From Streptomyces sp. NBC_00461 (GTDB taxonomy: Bacteria; Actinomycetota; Actinomycetes; Streptomycetales; Streptomycetaceae): a DNA stretch of 64,000 nucleotides. The DNA lies in the NCBI RefSeq assembly GCF_036013935.1, contig NZ_CP107902.1, positions 7,969,001 through 8,033,000 of the forward strand. Reading direction: 5' to 3'. Positions 37,798 through 46,103 of this stretch are shown here, piece after piece. The translations under genes were made by a program, and so were the position numbers. The notes under the pieces are model-generated. The model was given only the letters and a program-made list of their open reading frames with translations, had not been told where the DNA came from and ran no database searches. Position 1 is the stretch's first letter; the number at the start of each line of letters is the position of its first letter.

Positions 37798-38440
37798 TGC
37801 GAGTCACCCCAGCCACGGTCTTCTGACCGACCTCGACCGCGACCTCCACGCCCTCGGGCAGGTAGATGTCGACGCGCGAGCCGAAGCGGATCAGCCCGAT
37901 GCGGTCACCCTGCTCCACCTTCGTGCCCTGCGGGATGTAGGGGACGATGCGGCGGGCCACGGCGCCGGCGATCTGGATCATCTCGATGTCGCCGAGTTCG
38001 GTGTCGAAATGCCAGACTACGCGCTCGTTGTTCTCGCTCTCCTTGTTGAAGGCCGGAACGAACCCGCCGGGGATGTGCTCGACGGACGTCACCGTCCCCG
38101 AGAGCGGCGCGCGGTTGACGTGGACGTTGAGCGGGCTCATGAAGATCGCGACGCGGGTGCGGCCGTCCTTCCACGGCATGATGCTCTGCACCACACCGTC
38201 GGCGGGCGAGATGACCCGGCCCTGGGCGATCTCGCGCTCGGGGTCGCGGAAGAACCACAGCATGCCCGCCGCGAGCGCGGTGGCGGGCACGGCCACGGCC
38301 TTGGCGGCGCCGGAGCGGCGCGCACGGGCCAGGCTGAGGGCTGCGGTGGCGACGGTCGGGAGAAGCCACGGCGATGCTCCGCGCGCAAGACGTACGCCTG
38401 CCAGGCTGTCGCGTGGTGCAGAGGTTTGGCTGTGGGGCAT
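37784..38440 (-). CDS. psd: Phosphatidylserine decarboxylase
   Basis: A 218-aa decarboxylase converting phosphatidylserine to phosphatidylethanolamine. Typical segments are RDPEREIAQGRVISPADGVV, FMSPLNVHVNR and the C-terminal FGSRVDIYLPEG; the Gly-Ser there is the self-cleavage site that makes the pyruvoyl group. It is the short type found in actinobacteria. ATG 38440 has GAAGG upstream; an extension to 38587 lacks a site. A membrane anchor lies at about residues 25-60. It is coupled to pssA. Confidence 0.95.
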   Translation of the reverse strand: MPHSQTSAPRDSLAGVRLARGASPWLLPTVATAALSLARARRSGAAKAVAVPATALAAGMLWFFRDPEREIAQGRVISPADGVVQSIMPWKDGRTRVAIFMSPLNVHVNRAPLSGTVTSVEHIPGGFVPAFNKESENNERVVWHFDTELGDIEMIQIAGAVARRIVPYIPQGTKVEQGDRIGLIRFGSRVDIYLPEGVEVAVEVGQKTVAGVTRIDRD

Positions 38441-38610
38441 GGATGACCTTCGTAGCGGATGATGCCGCGCTGTAACGGGGGACGGCGGCTTTCCCGGGAT
38501 GGTACCGGTCGCGGGCCACAACTGGGCAAGCCAGGAAGCCGAGTCGGAGACCGAGGAATGTTGACGGGGTGTGATCTTCTTCTCCAAGAAAACACCCCGT
38601 ATCCGGACAT

Positions 38611-39816
38611 CTAGCCCTGGAACCGATACTCTTCGAGCAGCCTGCGACCAATGATCATTTTCTGGATTTCGGCAGTGCCTTCACCGATCAGCAGCATCGG
38701 GGCCTCGCGGTAGAGGCGCTCGATCTCGTACTCCTTGGAGAAGCCGTAGCCGCCGTGGATCCGGAAGGCGTCCTCCACGACCTCCTTGCAGTACTCGGAG
38801 GCGAGGTACTTCGCCATACCGGCCTCAAGGTCGTTTCGTTCGCCAGAATCCTTTTTGCGCGCCGCGTTCACCATCATCGCATGGGCGGCCTCGACCTTGG
38901 TGGCCATCTCGGCCAGCTTGAACTGAATGGCCTGGTGCTGAGCGATCGGCTTGCCGAACGTGTGACGCTGCTGGGCGTACTGCACGCCCAGCTCGAAGGC
39001 ACGCTGAGCGACTCCGCAGCCACGCGCCGCCACGTTGACGCGGCCGACCTCTACTCCGTCCATCATTTGGTAAAAACCTCGGCCGGTGACGCCGCCGAGC
39101 ACCCGATCGGCCGGAAGCCGCAGGCCATCCATGATCAGCTCGGTGGTGTCGACACCCTTGTACCCCATCTTGTCGATCTTCCCGGGGATGGTGAGGCCGG
39201 GGCGGACCTCTCCGAAGCCGGGCTCCTTCTCGATCAGGAAGGTGGTCATCGACTTGTGGGGCGCGGTGCCCTCAGGGTGTCCTTCGTCACTTCGGACGAG
39301 AACGGCGACCAGGCTTGACGTGCCGCCGTTCGTCAGCCACATCTTCTGGCCGTTGAGGACGTACTCTTCGCCGTCCTTCACCGCCTTCGAGGTGATGGCC
39401 GACACGTCCGAGCCGAGGCCCGGCTCCGACATCGAGAAGGCGCCGCGGATGTCGCCGGCCGCCATGCGCGGCAGGAAGTGGTCCTTCTGCTCCTGCGTGC
39501 CGTGCTGCTTGAGCATGTACGCCACGATGAAGTGGGTGTTGATGATGCCGGAAACCGACATCCAGCCACGGGCGATCTCCTCGACGCACAGGGCGTAGGT
39601 GAGGAGCGACTCGCCCAGACCCCCGTACTCCTCGGGGATCATCAGGCCGAACAGACCCAACTCCTTGAGACCGTCGACGATCTGCTGCGGGTACTCGTCG
39701 CGGTGCTCCAGCTCGGTGGCGACCGGGATGATCTCCTTGTCCACGAAGTCGCGGACGGTGGAGAGGATCTCCTGCTGGATGTCGGTCAGACCGGCGGTCT
39801 GGGCGAGTCGCGCCAT
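38611..39816 (-). CDS. mcd: Acyl-CoA dehydrogenase, likely (2S)-methylsuccinyl-CoA dehydrogenase
   Basis: A 401-aa FAD-dependent acyl-CoA dehydrogenase. The FAD/substrate segment GAFSMSEPGLGSDVSAI and the C-terminal LIGEGTAEIQKMIIGRRLL, which carries the catalytic Glu position, are conserved. It is the fifth gene of the ethylmalonyl-CoA operon, 2 bp behind the MaoC-like hydratase. In that pathway the dehydrogenase oxidises methylsuccinyl-CoA to mesaconyl-CoA. It is shorter than the ~550-aa Rhodobacter Mcd, so the specific name rests on context. Confidence 0.85.
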   Translation of the reverse strand: MARLAQTAGLTDIQQEILSTVRDFVDKEIIPVATELEHRDEYPQQIVDGLKELGLFGLMIPEEYGGLGESLLTYALCVEEIARGWMSVSGIINTHFIVAYMLKQHGTQEQKDHFLPRMAAGDIRGAFSMSEPGLGSDVSAITSKAVKDGEEYVLNGQKMWLTNGGTSSLVAVLVRSDEGHPEGTAPHKSMTTFLIEKEPGFGEVRPGLTIPGKIDKMGYKGVDTTELIMDGLRLPADRVLGGVTGRGFYQMMDGVEVGRVNVAARGCGVAQRAFELGVQYAQQRHTFGKPIAQHQAIQFKLAEMATKVEAAHAMMVNAARKKDSGERNDLEAGMAKYLASEYCKEVVEDAFRIHGGYGFSKEYEIERLYREAPMLLIGEGTAEIQKMIIGRRLLEEYRFQG

Positions 39817-39818
39817 GG

Positions 39819-40331
39819 CTACTTCTCCTGCTGCTTCGGTTCCGGACGGCCGGGCTGCTCGCCGCCGCGCTCCTTGATGTACGTCTCGGTCGGCACCATC
39901 ACCTTGCGGCGGAACACGCAGACCAGCGTGCCGTCCTGCTTGTAGCCCTTGGTCTCGACGTAGACGATCCCGCGGTCGTTCTTCGACTTGGACGGCCACT
40001 TGTCCAGCACGGTCGTCTCGCCGTAGATCGTGTCGCCGTGAAAGGTCGGCGCCACGTGCTTCAGCGACTCGATCTCCAGGTTGGCGATCGCCTTTCCGGA
40101 GACGTCCGGCACGGACATGCCGAGCAGGAGGGAGTAGATGTAGTTCCCGACCACGACGTTCTTGCCGAAGTCCGTCGTCTTCTCGGCGTAGTTGACGTCC
40201 ATGTGGAGCGGGTGGTGGTTCATGGTGAGAAGACAGAAGAGGTGGTCGTCGTACTCCGTGACCGTCTTCCCGGGCCAGTGCTTGTAGACCGCCCCGACCT
40301 CGAACTCCTCGTAGGTGCGTCCGAACTGCAT
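39819..40331 (-). CDS. mch: MaoC-family dehydratase, likely mesaconyl-CoA hydratase
   Basis: A 170-aa single hot-dog domain of the MaoC/(R)-enoyl-CoA hydratase type, with HPLHMDVNYAEKT matching the DxxPxHxD active-site region and GNYIYSLLLGMSVPD following it. It should hydrate mesaconyl-CoA to beta-methylmalyl-CoA for the lyase encoded upstream. It is about half the length of Rhodobacter Mch, which is a two-domain fusion, so a dimeric active site or another partner is implied. ATG 40331 follows GGAGGG. Gaps to both neighbours are 5 bp or less. Confidence 0.85.
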   Translation of the reverse strand: MQFGRTYEEFEVGAVYKHWPGKTVTEYDDHLFCLLTMNHHPLHMDVNYAEKTTDFGKNVVVGNYIYSLLLGMSVPDVSGKAIANLEIESLKHVAPTFHGDTIYGETTVLDKWPSKSKNDRGIVYVETKGYKQDGTLVCVFRRKVMVPTETYIKERGGEQPGRPEPKQQEK

Positions 40332-40336
40332 CGCGA

Positions 40337-41308
40337 TCAGCCCTCCGGGATCTCGAACTTGGAGGTGCGCTGCATGCCGGCCGCACGTCCCTTGCCGGAG
40401 ATGACCAGCGCCATCTTGCGGCTGGCCTCGTCGATCATCTCGTCGCCGATCATCGCCGAGCCCTTCTTGCCGCCCGCCTCGGACGTGAAGTACTCGTACG
40501 CGTCCAGGATCAGTTCGGCGTGGTCGTAGTCCTCCTGCGAGGGCGAGAAGATCTCGTTGGACGCCTCGACCTGGCCCGGGTGCAGCACCCACTTGCCGTC
40601 GAAACCGAGCGCGGCGGCGCGCTGGGCGACCTCGCGGTAGCCGTCGACGTTGCGGATCTGCAGGTAGGGGCCGTCGATCGCCTGGAGGTTGTTGGCGCGG
40701 GCGGCCATCAGGATCTTCATCAGGATGTAGTGGTAGGCGTCCGCCGGGTAGCCGGGCGGCTGCTCGCCCACGACCAGCGACTTCATGTTGATCGACGCCA
40801 TGAAGTCGGCCGGGCCGAAGATGATCGTCTCGACGCGCTGGGAGGCCGTCGCGATCTCGTTGACGTTGTTGAGGCCCTGGGCGTTCTCGATCTGCGCCTC
40901 GATGCCGATCCTGCCGACCTCGAAGCCCATGGTCTTCTCGATCTGGGTCAGCAGGAGGTCGAGCGCGACGACCTGCTGGGCGGTCTGCACCTTCGGCAGC
41001 ATGATGCAGTCGAGGTTCTGGCCGGCCCCCTCGACGACCGTGACGACATCGCGGTACGTCCACTCGGTCGTCCAGTCGTTGACGCGCACGACCCGCGTCT
41101 TGCCCGTCCAGTCACCCTCGTTGAGGAACTTGACGATGGTGTGCCGCGCCTCGGGCTTGGCGAGCGGCGCGCACGCGTCCTCGAGGTCGAGGAAGACCTG
41201 GTCGGCGGGGAGTCCCTGTGCCTTCTCCAGGAAGCGGGGGTTGCTCCCGGGGACCGCGAGGCAGGAGCGTCGCGGACGAAGCCGGTTCACGGGGGCGGGC
41301 GTGGTCAT
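40337..41308 (-). CDS. mcl1: HpcH/HpaI-family beta-methylmalyl-CoA / malyl-CoA lyase
   Basis: A 323-aa CitE-like lyase that splits beta-methylmalyl-CoA to glyoxylate plus propionyl-CoA, and malyl-CoA to glyoxylate plus acetyl-CoA. LAVPGSNPRFLEKAQGL, FLDLEDACAP (metal-binding acidic pair), LPKVQTAQQ and the IEAQIENAQGLNNV segment are visible, as is the C-terminal LHPGQVEASNEIFSP loop. Start and stop link it tightly: 4-bp overlap with the mutase and 5-bp gap to the hydratase. Confidence 0.93.
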   Translation of the reverse strand: MTTPAPVNRLRPRRSCLAVPGSNPRFLEKAQGLPADQVFLDLEDACAPLAKPEARHTIVKFLNEGDWTGKTRVVRVNDWTTEWTYRDVVTVVEGAGQNLDCIMLPKVQTAQQVVALDLLLTQIEKTMGFEVGRIGIEAQIENAQGLNNVNEIATASQRVETIIFGPADFMASINMKSLVVGEQPPGYPADAYHYILMKILMAARANNLQAIDGPYLQIRNVDGYREVAQRAAALGFDGKWVLHPGQVEASNEIFSPSQEDYDHAELILDAYEYFTSEAGGKKGSAMIGDEMIDEASRKMALVISGKGRAAGMQRTSKFEIPEG

Positions 41309-43353
41309 GCGGGGACCTCCAGGGGGTCGAGCTTGTTCGCTTTCCGGATCTCGTCGACGATGCGGCCGATGATTCCGGTGATGTCGAAGTCCTTCGGGGT
41401 GAAGACGGCGGCCACTCCGGCGGCCCGAAGCTGTTCGGCGTCACCATTCGGGATGATGCCACCGGCGATCAGCGGTATATCTGTGGCACCGGCCACACGA
41501 AGCCGTTCCAGCACGTCAGGGACCAGCTGGGCGTGGGATCCGGAGAGGATCGACAGACCGACCGCGTGCACGTCCTCCGCGAGCGCGGCGTCCACGATCT
41601 GCTCGGGCGTCAGGCGGATGCCCTGGTAGACCACCTCGAAGCCGGCGTCACGGGCCCGCACGGCGATCTGCTCGGCGCCGTTGGAGTGCCCGTCCAGGCC
41701 CGGCTTGCCCACCAGGAAGCGGAGATTGCCGACACCGAGGTCCTTGGCGGTCAGGTTGACCTTGCGGCGGACCTCGGACATGGCCGAGCCCTCCTCGGCG
41801 GGAACCGCCACCGGAGCGGACGAGACACCCGTCGGCGCGCGGAACTCACCGAACACCTCACGCAGGGCCCCGGCCCACTCACCGGTCGTGGCCCCCGCAC
41901 GGGCGCATTCCAGGGTGGCCTCCATGAGGTTGCCGGTGCCCTTGGCCGCTTCCTTCAGCTTCTCCAGCGCCTTGCACGGGCGCGGGTGGTTGAAGGGCGG
42001 CTGGTAGCGGGTGTCCCGCCAGTTCTGCAGCGAGCCGATGACACGGGCCTCGACAGCTGGATCAACTGTCTGGATGGCTGTATCGAGATCGGCGGTCAAT
42101 GGATTGGGCTCGGTCGTCTCGAAGATGTTGACGCCCACGATCTTCTCTTGACCGGACTCAATACGAGCCCGCCGCTCGGCGTGCGAGGAGACGAGCTGCG
42201 ACTTGAGGTAGCCGGACTCGACGGCGGCCATCGCGCCGCCCATCCCCTGGATCCGGTCGATCTCGGCGAGGGACTCCTCGACCAGCTTCGCGACCTTCGC
42301 CTCGACGACGTGCGAGCCCTCGAAGATGTCCGCGTACTCCAGCAGGTCGCTCTCGTATGCCAGCACCTGCTGCATGCGCAGTGACCACTGCTGGTCCCAG
42401 GGGCGGGGCAGACCCAGCGCCTCGTTCCAGGCGGGCAGCTGCACGGCACGCGCGCGTGCGTCCTTCGACAGGGTCACGGCCAGCATCTCCAGCACGATCC
42501 GCTGGATGTTGTTCTCCGGTTGGGCCTCGGTCAGTCCGAGGGAGTTGACCTGGACGCCGTACCGGAAACGGCGCTGCTTGGCGTTCTCGATGCCGTAGCG
42601 CTCGCGGGTGACCTTGTCCCAGATGCGGCCGAAGGCGCGCATCTTGCACATCTCCTCGACGAACCGGACGCCGGCGTTCACGAAGAAGGAGATGCGCGCG
42701 ACGACGTCACCGAACTTCTCGGCGGGCACCTGGCCGGAATCCCGGACGGCGTCCAGGACCGCGATCGCCGTCGACATCGCGTACGCGATCTCCTGGACCG
42801 GTGTGGCGCCCGCCTCCTGCAGGTGGTAGCTGCAGATGTTGATCGGGTTCCACTTCGGGATGTGGGAGACCGTGTACGCGATCATGTCCGTCGTCAGCCG
42901 GAGGGAAGGACCCGGCGGGAAGACATGCGTCCCCCGCGACAGGTACTCCTTGACGATGTCGTTCTGGGTCGTGCCCTGGAGCTTGGTGATGTCCACACCC
43001 TGCTCCTCGGCGACGACCTGGTAGAGCGCCAGCAGCCACATGGCGGTGGCGTTGATCGTCATCGAGGTGTTCATCTGGTCCAGGGGGATGTCCTGGAACA
43101 GCCTGCGCATGTCACCGAGGTGCGCGATCGGCACGCCGACCCGGCCGACCTCGCCGCGGGCGAGGATGTGGTCGGAGTCGTATCCGGTCTGCGTCGGCAG
43201 GTCGAACGCGACCGACAGGCCGGTCTGTCCCTTGGCGAGGTTGCGCCGGTACAGCTCGTTGGACGCCTCGGCCGTGGAGTGACCGGCGTACGTGCGCATG
43301 AGCCACGGCCGGTCCTTCTCCCTTGCCCCGTCGGCGTTCTGACGCTCAGTCAT
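41305..43353 (-). CDS. meaA: Coenzyme-B12-dependent ethylmalonyl-CoA mutase (MeaA)
   Basis: A 682-aa fused acyl-CoA mutase. The N-terminal TIM-barrel domain (AGHSTAEASNELYRRNLAKGQTGLSVAFDLPTQ) binds the CoA ester. The C-terminal domain (from about residue 545) carries the DxHxxG cobalamin motif as LDGHSNG, then SILSGSH and GGIIPNGD. It converts ethylmalonyl-CoA to methylsuccinyl-CoA in acetate assimilation, and MeaA mutants affect polyketide precursor supply in streptomycetes. It follows ccr by 17 bp. Confidence 0.95.
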   Translation of the reverse strand: MTERQNADGAREKDRPWLMRTYAGHSTAEASNELYRRNLAKGQTGLSVAFDLPTQTGYDSDHILARGEVGRVGVPIAHLGDMRRLFQDIPLDQMNTSMTINATAMWLLALYQVVAEEQGVDITKLQGTTQNDIVKEYLSRGTHVFPPGPSLRLTTDMIAYTVSHIPKWNPINICSYHLQEAGATPVQEIAYAMSTAIAVLDAVRDSGQVPAEKFGDVVARISFFVNAGVRFVEEMCKMRAFGRIWDKVTRERYGIENAKQRRFRYGVQVNSLGLTEAQPENNIQRIVLEMLAVTLSKDARARAVQLPAWNEALGLPRPWDQQWSLRMQQVLAYESDLLEYADIFEGSHVVEAKVAKLVEESLAEIDRIQGMGGAMAAVESGYLKSQLVSSHAERRARIESGQEKIVGVNIFETTEPNPLTADLDTAIQTVDPAVEARVIGSLQNWRDTRYQPPFNHPRPCKALEKLKEAAKGTGNLMEATLECARAGATTGEWAGALREVFGEFRAPTGVSSAPVAVPAEEGSAMSEVRRKVNLTAKDLGVGNLRFLVGKPGLDGHSNGAEQIAVRARDAGFEVVYQGIRLTPEQIVDAALAEDVHAVGLSILSGSHAQLVPDVLERLRVAGATDIPLIAGGIIPNGDAEQLRAAGVAAVFTPKDFDITGIIGRIVDEIRKANKLDPLEVPA

Positions 43354-43370
43354 CTATGACCCCGGGTGTC

Positions 43371-44714
43371 TCAGATGTTGCGGAAGCGGTTGATGGCGTC
43401 GAGGTGCTTGGCGCGCATCTCCTCGTCGCGCACGCCGAGGCCCTCCTCGGGAGCGAGGCACAGCACGCCGACCTTGCCCTGGTGGAGGTTGCGGTGCACG
43501 TCGTACGCGGCCTGCCCGGTCTCCTCCAGGGAGTAGACCTTCGACAGCGTCGGGTGGATCTTGCCCTTCGCGATCAGCCGGTTGGCCTCCCAGGCCTCGC
43601 GGTAGTTGGCGAAGTGCGAGCCGATGATCCGCTTCAGGGACATCCACAGGTAGCGGTTGTCGTACTCGTGGTTGAAGCCCGAGGTCGAGGCGCAGGTGAC
43701 GATCGTGCCGCCCTTGCGGGTGACGTAGACCGAGGCGCCGAACGTCTCGCGGCCGGGGTGCTCGAAGACGATGTCGACGTCCTCGCCGCCGGTCAGCTCG
43801 CGGATGCGCTTGCCGAAGCGCTTCCACTCCCGCGGGTCCTGCTCGTGCTCGTTCTTCCAGAACTTGTAGCCCTCGGCGTTGCGGTCGATGACCGCCTCGG
43901 CGCCCATCGCCCGGCAGATGTCCGCCTTCTCCGGGCTGGAGACGACACAGATCGGCGTGGCGCCGCCGGCCAGCGCGAACTGGGTCGCGTACGAGCCGAG
44001 TCCGCCGCTCGCGCCCCAGATCAGGACGTTGTCGCCCTGCTTCATGCCGGCGCCGTTGCGGGAGACCAGCTGGCGGTAGGCGGTGGAGTTGACGAGCCCG
44101 GGGGCCGCCGCCTCCTCCCACGAGAGGTGGTCCGGCTTCGGCATCAGCTGGTTGGACTTGACGAGCGCGACCTCGGCGAGGCCGCCGAAGTTGGTCTCGA
44201 AGCCCCAGATGCGCTGCTCGGGGTCGAGCATCGTGTCGTTGTGCCCGTCCGAGCTCTCCAGCTCCACACTCAGGCAGTGCGCGACGACCTCGTCACCGGG
44301 GTGCCAGGCGTTCACACCCGGTCCGGTGCGCAGGACGACGCCCGCGAGGTCGGAGCCGATGATGTGGTACGGCAGGTCGTGGCGCTTGGTCAGCTCGGAG
44401 AGCTTGCCGTAGCGCTCCAGGAACCCGAAGGTAGACAGCGGCTCGAAGATCGAGGTCCAGACCGAGTTGTAGTTGACCGAGGAGGCCATCACGGCCACCA
44501 GGGCCTCGCCCGGGCCGAGCTCGGGCAGCGCCACCTCGTCGAGGTGGATCGACTTGCGCGGGTCCTTGTCGCGGGTCTCCAGACCCGCGAACATCTCCGT
44601 CTCGTCCTTGTGCACGGTGATCGCACGGTACGACTCGGGGAGCGGCAGAGCGGCGAAGTCGGCCGGCGTCGAGTCCGGCGACTGGATCGCGTCCAGGATG
44701 TCCTTCACGGTCAC
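43371..44714 (-). CDS. ccrA: Crotonyl-CoA carboxylase/reductase
   Basis: A 447-aa zinc-less medium-chain dehydrogenase/reductase that reduces and carboxylates crotonyl-CoA to ethylmalonyl-CoA with NADPH. I picked GTG 44714 because GGAGG lies 7 bp upstream and it gives the usual N-terminus (TVKDILDAIQSPDST). A GTG 8 codons earlier is less likely. The NADPH site is GASGGLGSYATQFALAGGA. It heads the ethylmalonyl-CoA operon and also feeds ethylmalonyl-CoA to polyketide synthases. Confidence 0.96.
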   Translation of the reverse strand: MTVKDILDAIQSPDSTPADFAALPLPESYRAITVHKDETEMFAGLETRDKDPRKSIHLDEVALPELGPGEALVAVMASSVNYNSVWTSIFEPLSTFGFLERYGKLSELTKRHDLPYHIIGSDLAGVVLRTGPGVNAWHPGDEVVAHCLSVELESSDGHNDTMLDPEQRIWGFETNFGGLAEVALVKSNQLMPKPDHLSWEEAAAPGLVNSTAYRQLVSRNGAGMKQGDNVLIWGASGGLGSYATQFALAGGATPICVVSSPEKADICRAMGAEAVIDRNAEGYKFWKNEHEQDPREWKRFGKRIRELTGGEDVDIVFEHPGRETFGASVYVTRKGGTIVTCASTSGFNHEYDNRYLWMSLKRIIGSHFANYREAWEANRLIAKGKIHPTLSKVYSLEETGQAAYDVHRNLHQGKVGVLCLAPEEGLGVRDEEMRAKHLDAINRFRNI

Positions 44715-44941
44715 GGTATTGCCTCCGGCGATACGCACCCTGAGGGAGGGGTGCTGAGGGTTACGTCGGTGTGCTGCTGAGGGTTTTGGGAGGTGCCGTC
44801 GGTTCGGCTGTGATGCTGTTCGGCAGCGCTTTGTGGCGCGGAGGTTGCCTGTGACGCAGGCGTCCGGGCGCGCAGGCCGTGAGCTTGCGGGGACAGCCGG
44901 CGTACGAAAGGTCGCTGCACGCCGGCCGCCCGGACTCCTTC

Positions 44942-44970
44942 AACGTATGACACCGCGTGTCACCCTGCAA
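44942..44970 (-). promoter_or_regulatory. Candidate ccr-operon promoter with operator palindrome in the spacer
   Basis: On the minus strand TTGCAG (44970-44965) and TACGTT (44947-44942) form -35 and -10 like boxes exactly 17 bp apart. The palindrome TGACACCGCGTGTCA fills the spacer (44948-44962). A second palindrome GGCACTGAGTGCC lies just upstream at 44971-44983. A repressor here would block polymerase, and the TetR protein encoded next door is the obvious candidate. Confidence 0.55.
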
Positions 44971-45082
44971 GGCACTGAGTGCCAGAGATTGCTCTCAGGT
45001 GAAATCTTTACGTAACAAATGAGCGATGATCGATCGAACGGGGCGTGAAAGATGCCTGAAAAGGGGCTCCGACATGCCAAAA

Positions 45083-45104
45083 CGGCCACCCCGAAGGGTG
45101 GCCG
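45083..45104 (-). terminator. Intrinsic terminator of the tetR gene
   Basis: CGGCCACCC-CGAA-GGGTGGCCG forms a perfect 9-bp stem with a tetraloop. On the minus strand it is followed by TTTTGG. It lies 24 bp beyond the TetR stop codon. Confidence 0.85.
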
Positions 45105-45127
45105 CCATCACAGCTCGACGGAACGCC

Positions 45128-45943
45128 TCAGCGGACCTTGAGCGCCTCCTCGATGGTCCGCATGACCTCGTCCAGCGGGGCGTCGACGCGGGCGACGGTG
45201 ACCAGGACCTCGCCGTGGGCGGACACCGTCGCGGGCGCGGCCGCCGGCTTCGGCGCCGTCGAGCGGCCGGCCCCGATGCCCGTCCCGAACGTCTTGCGCA
45301 CGATGGCGAAGGCGTGGTCCAGCTGCGCCTCCACGTCCCCCTGCCCGCCGGCCCGCAGCCAGCGCCGCAGGACGTGGTTGTGGGCCGTGACGACGGCGGA
45401 CGCGGCGACCTCCGCCAGCAGCGGGTCGTCGTTGGCGTCGTCGTCGTGCGCGTGCTCGTCGAAGTGGCCGAGCAGGTAGCGGGTGAAGAGCCGCTCGTAG
45501 CGGGCCACCGACGCGATCTCCGCCTCGCGCAGGGTGGGCACCTCACGGGTCAGCTTGTAGCGGGCGACCGAGATCTCCGGCCGGGCCGCGTACATCCGCA
45601 TGACTTCCTTGATGCCGCGGCACACCGTGTCGAGCGGGTGTTCGTGCGGGGGAGCCGCGTTGAGCACGGCCTCCGCACGGATCAAGGTGTCGTCGTGGTC
45701 GGGGAAGATCGCCTCTTCCTTGGAGCGGAAGTGGCGGAAGAAGGTGCGGCGCGCGACCCCGGCCGCGGCCGCGATCTCGTCGACGGTGGTCGCCTCGTAC
45801 CCCTTGGTCGCGAACAGCTCCATCGCCGCCGCCGCCAGCTCGCGGCGCATCTTGAGCCGCTGGGCGGCCGCGCGACTGCCTGCGGCACTTTCCGGCGCGT
45901 CGGGCGTAGCTGGTGTACGTGAGGACTTGGCGGGCTGGGACAT
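45128..45943 (-). CDS. TetR-family regulator, probably of the ethylmalonyl-CoA genes
   Basis: A 271-aa regulator. The TetR helix-turn-helix spans about residues 30-75 (AAAAMELFATKGYEATTVDEIAAAAGVARRTFFRHFRSKEEA). The C-terminal ligand domain is followed by a 60-residue Ala-rich extension that ends in VLVTVARVDAPLDEVMRTIEEALKV, unusual for TetR proteins. ATG 45943 is the natural start. It stands between ccrA and the 3-hydroxyacyl-CoA dehydrogenase, all on one strand, so it probably controls both; the ligand may be a CoA ester. Confidence 0.87.
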   Translation of the reverse strand: MSQPAKSSRTPATPDAPESAAGSRAAAQRLKMRRELAAAAMELFATKGYEATTVDEIAAAAGVARRTFFRHFRSKEEAIFPDHDDTLIRAEAVLNAAPPHEHPLDTVCRGIKEVMRMYAARPEISVARYKLTREVPTLREAEIASVARYERLFTRYLLGHFDEHAHDDDANDDPLLAEVAASAVVTAHNHVLRRWLRAGGQGDVEAQLDHAFAIVRKTFGTGIGAGRSTAPKPAAAPATVSAHGEVLVTVARVDAPLDEVMRTIEEALKVR

Positions 45944-46103
45944 GACCCGAACGTACTGCATGTGCGCAGCTTGTTGCGCCTGTACGGGGGTTCCCCCGCC
46001 CTGTGCGGGCGGGGGAACGCCGAGTCCGTGGGCCGGGGGATGACTGCCCGGGTCGAGCAGCCCGCCCCAGTCCGTCTCGCCTCCGAACCAGTCGCCGTCG
46101 CGC

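Larger units (their letters stand above)
44715..45127. other. 413-bp control region upstream of ccrA
   Basis: No gene is visible here. The region holds the tetR terminator at 45083-45104, two palindromes at 44948-44962 and 44971-44983, a candidate promoter at 44942-44970, and a roughly 220-bp leader before ccrA. The leader contains two copies of a GCTGAGGGTT motif near 44753 and 44775. The large leader may carry further control, but I see no recognised riboswitch. Confidence 0.6.
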
